From positions 650,848 through 714,847 of the forward strand of contig JAVDOI010000074.1 of assembly GCA_032191485.1 (NCBI GenBank): a stretch of DNA of 64,000 nt. Direction: 5' to 3'. The notes under the pieces are model-generated. The model had not been told where the DNA came from and ran no database searches. It worked only from the letters and a program-made list of their open reading frames with translations. The position numbers and the translations under genes were made by a program. This stretch comes from Leptoclinus maculatus. Lineage: Eukaryota; Chordata; Actinopteri; Perciformes; Stichaeidae. Numbering within the stretch: position 1 is the stretch's first letter; the number at the start of each line of letters is the position of its first letter. Of this stretch, positions 1 to 12,800 are shown piece after piece.

Positions 1-1663
1 GTTTGATACAGTTTGATACACTTTGATACAGTTTGATACACTTTGATACAGTTTGATACAGTTTGATACACTTTGATACACTTTGATACAGTTTGATACA
101 CTTTGATACACTTTGATACGGTTTGATACACTTTGATACACTTTGATACTTTGATACACTTTGATACACTTTGATACACTTTGATACAGTTTGATACAGT
201 TTGATACACTTTGATACGGTTTGATACACTTTGATACACTTTGATACTTTGATACACTTTGATACACTTTGATACACTTTGATACAGTTTGATACACTTT
301 GATACGGTTTGATACACTTTGATACACTTTGATACTTTGATACACTTTGATACACTTTGATACACTTTGATACAGTTTGATACAGTTTGATACAGTTTGA
401 TAGTTTGATACACTTTGATACACTTTGATACGGTTTGATACGGTTTGATACAGTTTGATACACTTTGATACGGTTTGATACACTTTGATACAGTTTGATA
501 CACTTTGATACGGTTTGATACACTTTGATACAGTTTGATACACTTTGATACAGTTTGATACACTTTGATACACTTTGATACACTTTGATACAGTTTGATA
601 CAGTTTGATACACTTTGATACACTTTGATACACTTTGATACAGTTTGATACACTTTGATACACTTTGATACAGTTTGATACACTTTGATACACTTTGATA
701 CACTTTGATACACTTTGATACAGTTTGATACACTTTGATACACTTTGATACGGTTTGATACACTTTGATACGGTTTGATACAGTTTGATACACTTTGATA
801 CGGTTTGATACACTTTGATACGGTTTGATACACTTTGATACGGTTTGATACACTTTGATACAGTTTGATACACTTTGATACACTTTGATACACTTTGATA
901 CACTTTGATACGGTTTGATACACTTTGATACACTTTGATACACTTTGATACAGTTTGATACAGTTTGATACAGTTTGATACACTTTGATACAGTTTGATA
1001 CAGTTTGATACGGTTTGATACAGTTTGATACAGTTTGATACACTTTGATACGGTTTGATACAGTTTGATACAGTTTGATACAGTTTGATACACTTTGATA
1101 CAGTTTGATACACTTTGATACACTTTGATACGGTTTGATACAGTTTGATACAGTTTGATACAGTTTGATACAGTTTGATACAGTTTGATACACTTTGATA
1201 CACTTTGATACAGTTTGATACAGTTTGATACACTTTGATACACTTTGATACAGTTTGATACAGTTTGATACAGTTTGATACACTTTGATACACTTTGATA
1301 CACTTTGATACAGTTTGATACAGTTTGATACACTTTGATACACTTTGATACAGTTTGATACAGTTTGATACAGTTTGATACACTTTGATACACTTTGATA
1401 CACTTTGATACAGTTTGATACACTTTGATACAGTTTGATACAGTTTGATACACTTTGATACAGTTTGATACGGTTTGATACAGTTTGATACGGTTTGATA
1501 CACTTTGATACGGTTTGATACACTTTGATACAGTTTGATACACTTTGATACACTTTGATACACTTTGATACAGTTTGATACAGTTTGATACAGTTTGATA
1601 CACTTTGATACACTTTGATACACTTTGATACAGTTTGATACAGTTTGATACAGTTTGATACAG
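1..1663. repeat. 10-bp minisatellite (TTTGATACAS units), truncated by window edge
   Basis: About 166 copies of a decamer written as gtttgataca or ctttgataca, with some ...tacg variants. The variable first base is G or C. Two-base deletions giving 8-bp units recur at 145, 243 and 331. The array runs off the left end, so its full length is unknown. Confidence 0.97.
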
Positions 1664-2937
1664 TATGTGTGTTGTGAAAAAGTCATGTGGACTTTTATTA
1701 TATAGTTTAGTCTGTAAGTTCATTCTTGACTAAATAAACAGCTTTTACGAAGGTTTCAACTAATGATTATTTTCATTGTTGATTTATCTTCTTCTAAGAG
1801 GCAGAAATGCATTCTGGGAACCCACCGGCTATCGCCTTTACCTTTTTGGATTCATCTGGATTCATATATTTGTTCGTAGAGATATGACGTCGACTCTCAA
1901 TGCAAACTTCATTTTCGTGTCTGAAGTTGCTAATCGGACTGTAAACAATGACTCCTTGATCCTTGAGGTCTTGGTCCGGATCAGGGTCTGATATCAGGAT
2001 CAGGATCCGTCCCCCGTGGTGTTCTCTTCTCGCTTCACTGAAACCACCGAATTATTGCCCCCAAAAGGCTTAATCGTCATCAGACCAACAGATTGATCAA
2101 TTGTCAAAACTGCTGCTGATAAATGTTCTACTATCTACTGTTTATAAGTTCAGGTCAATAAGCTCATACTTTTATATATCATTCATATCTTATACAAAGC
2201 GTCCTGTAGTATGTGTTACTCTGATTCGCTCCCACACAGATAAAACCCTCAATGACACCTCTCTGTGTTTGGGAACCTCCCGGCGTCAGATGGCATCTGG
2301 CCTCGGTGTGCAAACACGGCGGATTAACCTCTGACCTCTGCAAATGTGAGTCAGCTCTCAGCAGCCATCAGAGAGACTGTACCGCGTGTTATTTATACAA
2401 ACCATGAACCGTGTTGTTTGTGTAGCTAAACACATAAACACTACAGCTCAAAAGTTACGTCTTTCCTTCAAAAATAACTTTTTTAACGGAGACAAAAACA
2501 GTATAATTCAGTCACCATATGTTTCAGTTAGAGGTTAAATAGTTTTGACCCCAAAAGAAGAATTAAATGATTCAAACTTCTATGTAGTCGATGTCTCCAC
2601 AGTGTTGCATGACTTTCTATATAAAAGCATTGAAGATTACAGACGGAGGTGAATGTTAAAATGTAAATGATGTGTTTACTTTAAAGACGTCACCAGGTGA
2701 TTGTGTACTTTCATTAGTGTACCTTTACCAGTGAGTATACCGTGTCTCAGACAGACATGGTGGCGTTTAAATGTGTACATCAGTTGGTGGTATTAAGCCC
2801 CCCCCCCCCCTGCTGCTGTGTGTGGAATTTCACACGTTGGCACCATGGTTACACAAAGCGGTGCCACGGTTACGCAAGCCGGCACGGGATCAAAGACTGT
2901 GGACTTTCACAAGCACTCACCAATACGAGCTCATTTT
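1664..2937. other. Unassigned non-repetitive sequence left of pde8b exons
   Basis: No exon of pde8b or any other gene could be supported here. It is probably pde8b intron, because the N-terminal exons were not found anywhere to the right. Short open frames are present by chance. A C-run lies at 2801-2810. Confidence 0.5.
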
Positions 2938-4814
2938 CTCCTCCTCTTCTTCTTCTACTTCTTCTCCTACGTCTTCTTCTTCTTCTTCTTCTTCTTCTAC
3001 TTCTTCTCCTACGTCTTCTTCTTCTACTTCTTCTCCTACATCTTCGTCTTCTTCTTCGTCTTCTTCTTCTCCTACGTCTTCTTCTTCTCCTACATCTTCT
3101 TCTTCTCCTACATCTTCTTCTCCTACATCTTCTTCTTCTCATACGTCTTCTTCGCCTACGTTGTCTTCATCCTACGTCGTCTTCTTCTCCTACATCGTCT
3201 TCTCCTTCGTCTTCTTCTCCTACATCTTCTTCTCCTACGTATTATTCTTCACCTACGTCTTCTTCTTCTCCTACGTCGTCTTCTTCTCCTACGTCTTCTT
3301 CTCCTACGTCGTCTTCTTCTCCTACGTCTTCTTCTCCTACGTCTTCTTCTCCTACGTCTTCTTCTCCTACGTCTTCTTCTCCTACGTCGTCTTCTTCTCC
3401 TACGTCTTCTTCTCCTACGTCGTCTTCTTCTCCTACGTCGTCTTCTTCTCCTACGTCGTCTTCTTCTCCGTCGTCTTCTTCTCCTACGTCTTCTTCTTCT
3501 CCTACGTCTTCTTCTCCTACGTCTTCTTCTCCTACGTCTTCTTCTCCTACGTCTTCTTCTCCTACGTCGTCTTCTTCTCCTACGTCTTCTTCTTCTCCGT
3601 CGTCTTCTTCTCCTACGTCGTCTTCTTCTCCTACGTCGTCTTCTTCTCCTACATCTTCTTCTCCTACGTCTTCTTCTCCTGCGTCTTCTTCTCCTACGTC
3701 TTCTTCTCCTACGTCGTCTTCTTCTCCTACGTCTTCTTCTCCTACGTCGTCTTCTTCTCCTACGTCTTCTTCTCCTACGTCTTCTTCTCCTACGTCTTCT
3801 TCTTCTCCTACGTCTTCTTCTCCTACGTCTTCTTCTCCTACATCTTCTTCTTCTCCTACGTCTTCTTCTCCTACGTCGTCTTCTTCTCCTACGTCGTCTT
3901 CTTCTCCTACATCTTCTTCTTCTCCTACGTCTTCTTCTCCTACGTCGTCTTCTTCTCCTACGTCGTCTTCTTCTCCTACGTCGTCTTCTTCTCCTACGTC
4001 TTCTTCTCCTACGTCGTCTTCTTCTCCTACGTCTTCTTCTCCTACGTCTTCTTCTCCTACGTCTTCTTCTCCTACGTCTTCTTCTTCTCCTACGTCTTCT
4101 TCTCCTACGTCTTCTTCTCCTACATCTTCTTCTTCTCCTACGTCTTCTTCTCCTACGTCTTCTTCTTCTCCTACGTCTTCTTCTCCTACGTCTTCTTCTC
4201 CTACATCTTCTTCTTCTCCTACGTCTTCTTCTCCTACGTCGTCTTCTTCTCCTACGTCGTCTTCTTCTCCTACGTCGTCTTCTTCTCCTACGTCGTCTTC
4301 TTCTCCTACGTCTTCTTCTCCTACGTCGTCTTCTTCTCCTACGTCGTCTTCTTCTCCTACATCTTCTTCTCCTACGTCTTCTTCTCCTACGTCTTCTTCT
4401 CCTACGTCGTCTTCTTCTCCTACGTCGTCTTCTTCTCCTACGTCGTCTTCTTCTCCGTCGTCTTCTTCTCCTACGTCTTCTTCTTCTCCTACGTCTTCTT
4501 CTCCTACGTCTTCTTCTCCTACGTCTTCTTCTCCTACATCTTCTTCTTCTCCTACGTCTTCTTCTCCTACGTCTTCTTCTTCTCCTACGTCTTCTTCTCC
4601 TACGTCTTCTTCTCCTACATCTTCTTCTTCTCCTACGTCTTCTTCTCCTACGTCGTCTTCTTCTCCTACGTCGTCTTCTTCTCCTACGTCGTCTTCTTCT
4701 CCTACGTCTTCTTCTCCTACGTCGTCTTCTTCTCCTACGTCGTCTTCTTCTCCTACATCTTCTTCTCCTACGTCTTCTTCTCCTACGTCTTCTTCTCCTA
4801 CGTCTTCTTCTTCT
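2938..4814. repeat. Pyrimidine-rich 15/18-bp minisatellite
   Basis: Units read tcttcttctcctacg (15 bp) or have an extra triplet (tcg or tct) making 18 bp. The plus strand is almost wholly C/T except for the acg core. The first 300 bp are irregular TTC/TCC triplets. All indels are multiples of three, so five of six frames stay open for hundreds of codons; none resembles a protein. Rare ccgtcgtct variants at about 3468, 3597 and 4455 mark internal block duplications. Confidence 0.96.
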
Positions 4815-5708
<894 letters not shown>

Positions 5709-5785
5709 TGCACCTCCAATCTTCGAGATTGCAACTTTAATTCTCACATTTCAACAATGTATGGCGTTTACTTGTGTTCTCTAGT

Positions 5786-5788
<3 letters not shown>

Positions 5789-5872
<84 letters not shown>
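5789..5872. repeat. (GT)n microsatellite
   Basis: About 42 GT copies, 82 bp after the (CT)n tract. Alternating purine-pyrimidine, able to adopt Z-DNA. Confidence 0.97.
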
Positions 5873-5875
<3 letters not shown>

Positions 5876-6164
5876 AGTGTTGTATTTCCTCACCACCGCA
5901 CCAAAGGTGGCTGGTGTGTTCGTGGTGGAAACACACAGTGTGCGATCAAAAACAAGAGTCTGCAGGCTTCGTGTCTGCCGGTGTGAAAAACAGCTCTCAG
6001 TTGTGAATTATGTGCTGCTCAGTTGTTGTTTTTTATTGATGGAATGACTCCTAACTGGGAGAAGACGACACCATGACGTTAGCATGACGTGGTCTGTTTA
6101 GCCCAGGTGTTCTTCATTAACTCTCTCTATCGAGGGTTATGTTGAGGGCTGGAGTGTTTCCCAG

Positions 6165-6330
6165 CATGCAATGAGCAAAAGAGCTGCCAGCCTATCGGAG
6201 GGGGAAACGAGCAGATGGATGAACACACTTACAGTTATGGACAGTTGCCAGTCTTCAAATCCCCTGAGCATGCCATGTGACTGTGGGAGGAAATCCACTC
6301 ATTCTCAGGGAGAAGATGCAAACTGTAACA
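6165..6330. repeat. Degraded fish dispersed repeat fragment
   Basis: The segment tgactgtgggaggaaat followed by agggagaagatgcaaact resembles a very common fish repeat containing GACTGTGGGAGGAAACC and GAGAACATGCAAACTCC. Family name not assigned. A 71-aa-scale open frame across it is spurious. Confidence 0.45.
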
Positions 6331-6628
6331 CGGTTATTATTCATTATTTTGTCCTTTTTAAATGTGTTTATTCACTGTGTTTTTTGAGGTTTTGCAGTAC
6401 TGTATATTCAGGCCCATGAATGTCAGTAGCCCTGGTCGTACTGTAACCTTGGTGTCAGAAGTGTATGTTACAGCTGAAGTCTGGTTCTTGGATGTGTGCT
6501 TCTCTGGAGAATGTCCTGTCTGAGTAGTAAATGTAGTGAGGACCTGCTAACATAGATATCCTATAATTATCACCGTAGTAGCAGCACCATCTCACCCGGG
6601 CTTTCCGTTCCTTCCTCTGCCTCCTCAG

Positions 6629-6819
6629 GTCCTGATGGTGTTTGCCAAGGAGGACAGCCAAAGCGATGCCTTCTGGTGGGCCTGCGACCGCGCCGGGTTC
6701 AGGTGTAACATCGCACGGACGGCCGAGTCTGCCGTCGAGTGTTTCCTGGACAAGCACCACGAGATTATAGTCGTTGATGGACGCCACTCGCGCTACTTTG
6801 AGCCCGAAGCTGTTTGCCG
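6629..6819 (+). CDS. pde8b: pde8b window exon 1 (receiver-like domain)
   Basis: 191 nt, begins in phase 0 after ctcctcag and ends CG|gtgagc. It encodes VLMVFAKEDSQSDAFWWACD through IIVVDGRHSRYFEPEAVCR, the first strand and helix of the response-regulator-like N-terminal domain. The preceding coding exon is not in the window. Confidence 0.93.
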
Positions 6820-9800
6820 GTGAGCCTCACCTGTGTGTCTGCTGGGGGCGACTCCTCTGGTTCTATAGAAGTCTATGAGAAAATGACTCTACTTCTCTCT
6901 TGATTTATTACCTCAGTAAACATTGTAAACATGAGTTTATGGTCTCAATCTCTAGTTTCAAGTCTTCTTCAATACAGCATGATGTTCATTTAGTACATTA
7001 TGGTCCATTTAGAGTCAAACAGACCATAAAGCAGGGGATGCTTTAGGGGCGGGGCTACACGGTGATTGACAGGTTGCTGCCATGTCATTTGTCGGTGTTT
7101 TCGTCGTCCCTCTTGTGTCACAAACCAAGATGGCGACGGCCAAAATGCCGGAACTCCAGGCTTCAAAAGACAGTCCACATACCAATGAGTGTAGTCACAG
7201 TGACTACGTAATGTTCTTGTATACAGTATATGGTTTCCCCTTGTTTCCAGCCTTTATGCTAAGCTAAGCTAACCAGCTGTTGAGAGCGGCATCAATCACC
7301 TCATGTAACTCTCAGCCGATAAACATATTTCCCAAATCTTCTTGTTTCTTTACCAGGGCTCCAGACTGCGACCATTTAGCCGTATTTTGCCACTATTTTT
7401 GGAAACATGCAACTACATTTGATAACTAGGAACACCAGTGCGACCTTAAAACACGTCCCTTTTTGTTAATCATTATCATCCTCAGGAGGGAGCGGGATGT
7501 TGTGTGTGTGTGTGTGCCGTCCACATCAACGTTGCACAGGTTTACGGTGGTGCTAACCGCATTCATTGTGATTAAAAAGTGACATTCATCAACAGTGTGC
7601 TGATTGATTTTGCGAGTGCAACTGAAGCTGGACACTAAGGCCGTAACAAGCAATCCCAAAACAATTATTATTCATCGGTTTAGATGGTTGTAATACGTCT
7701 GGACAGCACTCAACACAAATAGTAATAATATTTATTTTATTCATATAGGCCCTTTTCTAAAACAAAGTGCTTCAAAATAAATAATAATGCTGAAATTCTC
7801 GTTAAGGAGCCCCAGTGCTCCCAGTGGAAAAGGTTAGTCTGGAGCTTTGTTTAAGCATCACATGGCAGTGTGGTTCCTGGAAGAAGTTTCTCCGGCACAG
7901 GCTTCTTTTCTGTTGCTGTTTAACACAAAAGGTTCAGATCATTTCTTATCACAAAGAGCATGAAATCCTTCACTTCAGTCTAAAACAGTCAATGCTTCGA
8001 TTATGAGGTTTTCACCTAAAACAGCTGCAGTGGAGGGCTTGTTGGCACCACCTGGTGTTCACTGGAGGTACTACGGCTGAATCTACACTCTTTGATTCAC
8101 GGTAGTCTGATATAGCTGCTGCTCTAACTGTTGCTCAACGCTCTGTTCTGCTCTGAGAAGAAGAAGAAGAAGAAGAAGCGGTGGACGCTGGATGTCACAA
8201 TTCACAAGAGGCCATTGAAGTAGAGTGGCACTTGAGTGAGTCTGAACTGGTGAGTTTGTTTGTTGACGGTAAAGCTGGATGGCGGCCCAGAGGAGAGGAG
8301 AGTTGTGCACATGCAGGAATCTTTCTTTCTTTCTTTCTTTTCTGGCCTCTTTCAGAAACCTCTCTTTGGTTGCAGAATAACCTCATTCCTTCCTCGTTCC
8401 TGCCAGGTGTTAGTTGAGTTCATACTGGCAGAGTTTGTCCCGTGTTCTGGGCATTCTTTTGAAGATGTGTGCAGGAGGAAGTGTATTTAACCATATATTT
8501 TTCTCACATTTGAAAACTTTAAATGTTTCCTCCTCTTCCCTGACTCCCTAAAGAACATGAGGTGACATTATATATATATTGTTTCTGTTTTTACCATGTT
8601 AAGTGCCTTTGAGTACCTTTTTAAAGCGCTATAAAAATAAATGTATTATTATTATTATTTAGTGTTTATTTCTGCAGACTTCTTGTAGTTCTTGTTAGGA
8701 ACAGTACGAACCCACCCAGAGTTCTTCTTAGACTCACTAAAAGCCACCAGCATGTATTTCATAGAGTGATTTATTATTTCCGTCACTACAGGAACAGATC
8801 CATTCATCTCTCCTGATTACCAGTTTGGCTGCTTCTCTCGTTTTGTCCGTCCTCATCACTATTTTTTTTTTCTCTGTCGTCGTCTGCTCCCCCTCCTCCT
8901 CCTCCTCCTCCTCCTCCTCCTCCTCCTCCTCCTCCCCCTCCTCCTCCTCCTCCTCCATCTCTTGTCTCCACTTTCCCCGTACGTCCTGCCAGCGGTGTGG
9001 CTTTGTGGCCTGAAAAACCTCTGAAGCTCATGTTGTGTTTGGTGCTTCTGAGTAAAACACAGAAATGTTCCGTTCCCTCTTTTGTGGCGATGACATCATC
9101 ACCCCCAAATCCGCCCTGGTGTTTGTGATGTACCTGAGTCCGAGCAGCGTGTCATGAGCTCAGAGTGTGCATGAGATGAGCCCTCATTGACTTTTAATCC
9201 GCTTTTTGTTTTTTATTCCAGGTTGATCCGTGCAACGAAGCCCTCCGAAAACACCGTTATTCTGGCTGTTGTGCCGCAAAAGTGAGTTTGATTTGACCTT
9301 TTGAAGACTTTAACACCTTCTGTGTTGCAGCTGCTAATGATTCTTTTCTTGTCATTGTGTAGACCGGCTGACCAGGACGAGCCATCTGTTCTTCCTCTCC
9401 TCTGTGCCGGATTCAGCAGAGTACGTCCCGCCGCTCGCCTTTCACTTGTGAATGTGTGTTTACAGCCGACTGTAAAGTGGGACGTCCTGGTTTCCGGTAG
9501 CTGATTTTCATTGAGCCTCTAGAACAGCCGGTGTTGAAGGAGGCACTTATCGTCAGCGGTGTTTGATGGTGTGAATGTGACGTATAGGAGGTCGCTGCTG
9601 AGTAAATCCTGACTCATTTGATTTCTCCACTCTCCCTGTCTCTCTTTCTCCTTCAAACGCCTCTTAACCTGGCCGGGCCTCCAGAGGTTTGTGGAGAACA
9701 GCAGTGTGTCGGCCTGCTATAATGAGCTCATACAGATCGAGCACGGAGAGGTGCGCTGCCAGTTCAAACTCAGGTACGACAGAGGAAATACAAACACCAT

Positions 9801-12800
9801 AATCATAGTCATATAGTCATGTTAGTGGTCATATGCATGCATGCACAGACACATTAGAAGGTGGAGGTGTTGGTACTGGAGTTGCTAATCCTGAGGTGCA
9901 TGCGGCTTTATTGATCCGCAGGGCTTGTAACTCCATCTTCACGGCTTTGGAGCACTGTCAAGAGGCTGTGGAGATCACCAGTGAGGACCACATAATACAG
10001 GTAAAGCTGCACAGACATGCAGAGTCAGAAGGAGCAATCAATAAATAAGGGACCCACCCTTTCATAGAAAAGTGTAGAACATTACTCGACTGTAACGCTG
10101 CGTTTCCCTGGTTTGGTCCCAGTACGTGAACCCAGCGTTTGAGCGGATGATGGGTTATCACAAGGGGGAGTTGATCGGGAAGGAACTGACCGAACTCCCC
10201 AAGAGCGACAAGAACCGAGCCGACCTGCTGGACACCATCAACACCTGTATCAAAAAAGGAAAGGTGAGTCTCGCGCATCCTTCCATCGACTCGTCTGTGA
10301 AATGACACAACGCTGTATCACCGCCTGACTGCGTTGCTTGTCTCTGACAGGAATGGCAGGGCATGTACTACGCCAGGAAGAAGTCGGGCGACAGCGTACA
10401 GCAGCATGTGAAGATAACACCTGTCGTCGGTCAAGGAGGGTAAGCTAAGATTAATCAGCTCAAAGTGCTTACAGGGCATTTCCAAGAAGTCTGACTTACT
10501 GAGGGACTCTTATCTCGCTTCCAACAGGAAGATTCGACATTTCGTGGCCATCAAGAGACCTCACGTTGACAACAATAACCAGGTGAGACATGTGACGATC
10601 TAACGTGAGACACATGTTACTGGCCTGTTTCCATTCCTTTCATTTTTGGTCACGATGAAATGAAAATAATGAGTATCGCGATATTATGATTTTTATGCTG
10701 TATCGCTTCTCAAAAACAAAGTTTCAAAGTATTAGATTTCATGAACGTATCTGTATTTATATGACCATCATTACAAAGTGCTACGATGTTACGAGTAAAC
10801 TTGTTTACTGTGTCAGTCCATCAGCAGTCCTGATGCTACAGCACAGCTTGGCCCAATCAACGAGTGATTGAGTCTCAAACCGGGTTGCAAAACTCTTGCT
10901 GGGCAGTTAGTGTTACATAAATACTTCAAATGAACTGCAGGGCTGCGAGTGTCAGATTTACATACTTCCATATGATAGGATATGCAGCCTCGCAGGCGTC
11001 CAGCTCCGTTGAGCAGCGACACACCTCTGAAAGCAGGTGTGCCGCCGCTCTCCAGCTGGGTTCCGGGCCAATAGCGTCATACTCCGCTTAAGCTACGGCT
11101 AAGCACCAGGATCCCCCGCTAAGGCCCGCGAGGGCCAGCAGCCAGGCGCCGGGGCTATTTATACCCGCGGGCAAAGCTGCACAGAGACCGGCTTTGGCTC
11201 GTTGCTCTCTTTCATCGTGTGGACACAAGGTGAGTCAGCCGCTGGCGTCTGCCTGCCAAAAGCCAAAATGGCATTCATTCCTGCTTTGGGATTGGGAATC
11301 CTTGGACATGGCAGCGGCTGATCCCATTCCCGTGCAGCGTCAAACTGGACGGTTTCATCAGGGGGTGTCCCCCTTTTTTCATCACACATTATAGGATGCA
11401 AAGTGGGAACAAAAGTTCAGTATTTGATGACATTTTAAACTAAATCACCCGTGAGTCACTGAGACACTATTATCCATTAGACGACCTAAGGCCACAGAGG
11501 TCCTTTCAGGATAACCCTGATCTGATACCGTATCCCTGCGGAGGACATTTTCCTCTGAGCACTTAAAACCACTTCTTCTATTCCCACCCAGGCGTTTGGC
11601 TGCGGACCACGGTTTCCATTTCATGGTGTTGTTTGGTTAGCAGTGTTTGTCTAAGCACTCCAGACTTACAGCAGGTTTACGGGCACTTTTGTTTGTCTTT
11701 CTCCCTCAATTCAAGCGGCCGTCATAATCTCAACTATTTCCAGCTTCAGTCAACTTAATTCAAAAGTTTTTTTGTTTTTTTTCTGTTTGTGCTTCACAGC
11801 CCAAGAAGCCCATTAAGATGTAGCCAGCTAAAACATCTGGCAGCCTTGTATGTCATTAGAAGTGTTTATACTGTCTTAATCCTATTTACTCAACATGGGA
11901 CGCACTGGAGACCTGAGAGCAAGAAACTTCAATTTAAAGAAGGGGGGGGGCTGTCAAAAGAGAAAATGAGCAACTGTGACGGGGAGTGAAAAAATGTAAT
12001 GTAATTGACAAACATATCAGGGACCCCCTGCTCTGTATCAAAGTTATTATTTTTAGATTTCCGTCTATTCAAATAGTACAGATTGTGTGTGTGCACATCC
12101 ACCCTGACATAAATGTGCACGGTCAGCAAGATGTAACGGTGCAGGTGAGTCACCGGGTGAGGGACATCTTCTCTAGCCGGATTAAACCGGCTCTACTTAT
12201 CCATACCTGACCTCAGCGTGACTAACGGGATGAACTGTACCAATTGTCACCTGCATGAAAATATATTATTGCAAACATGGAGAAAAGTTCACAGTTATGG
12301 GAAATGTGATGTCGTCTAAACCTTCGACTTTAACCGGCTGCTGCTCTCTCTGTCTGTCAGGTTCACAAGTTCAACAAGGAGGAGCGATGCAGCGGGGAAC
12401 ATTCCCAGTCAGGTAACTCACCACGGGAATCTCCTCTATCACTATAAACCGTCTCTCCACCAGTCTAAACATGCTTCCCTCTCCCCCTCTACAGAGTGCC
12501 ATTCTCTACGTCACCGGGACAGGAGGAAAGATTCAATCGACGCCAGATCAATCAGCTCTCGCAGCAGTGACGGTAAGACCGTTCACAATGCTTTCATTGT
12601 AGCCTCTCTGTAGGAAAGGTTACCCAGTCAGCTCTGTGTGTGCTGGTAGTTAAGAGTAGCAAGTGAGGAGTCGGTAGTCAGTCAATGGCAACTATGAGAG
12701 GTCCTTGAGCATGCACACCCAGAAATACAACGCAGTTTGTTGAAGCAGTGTGAGAGATTAGCCGTGGACAGACACAGAGACGCACACACACACACATCTC

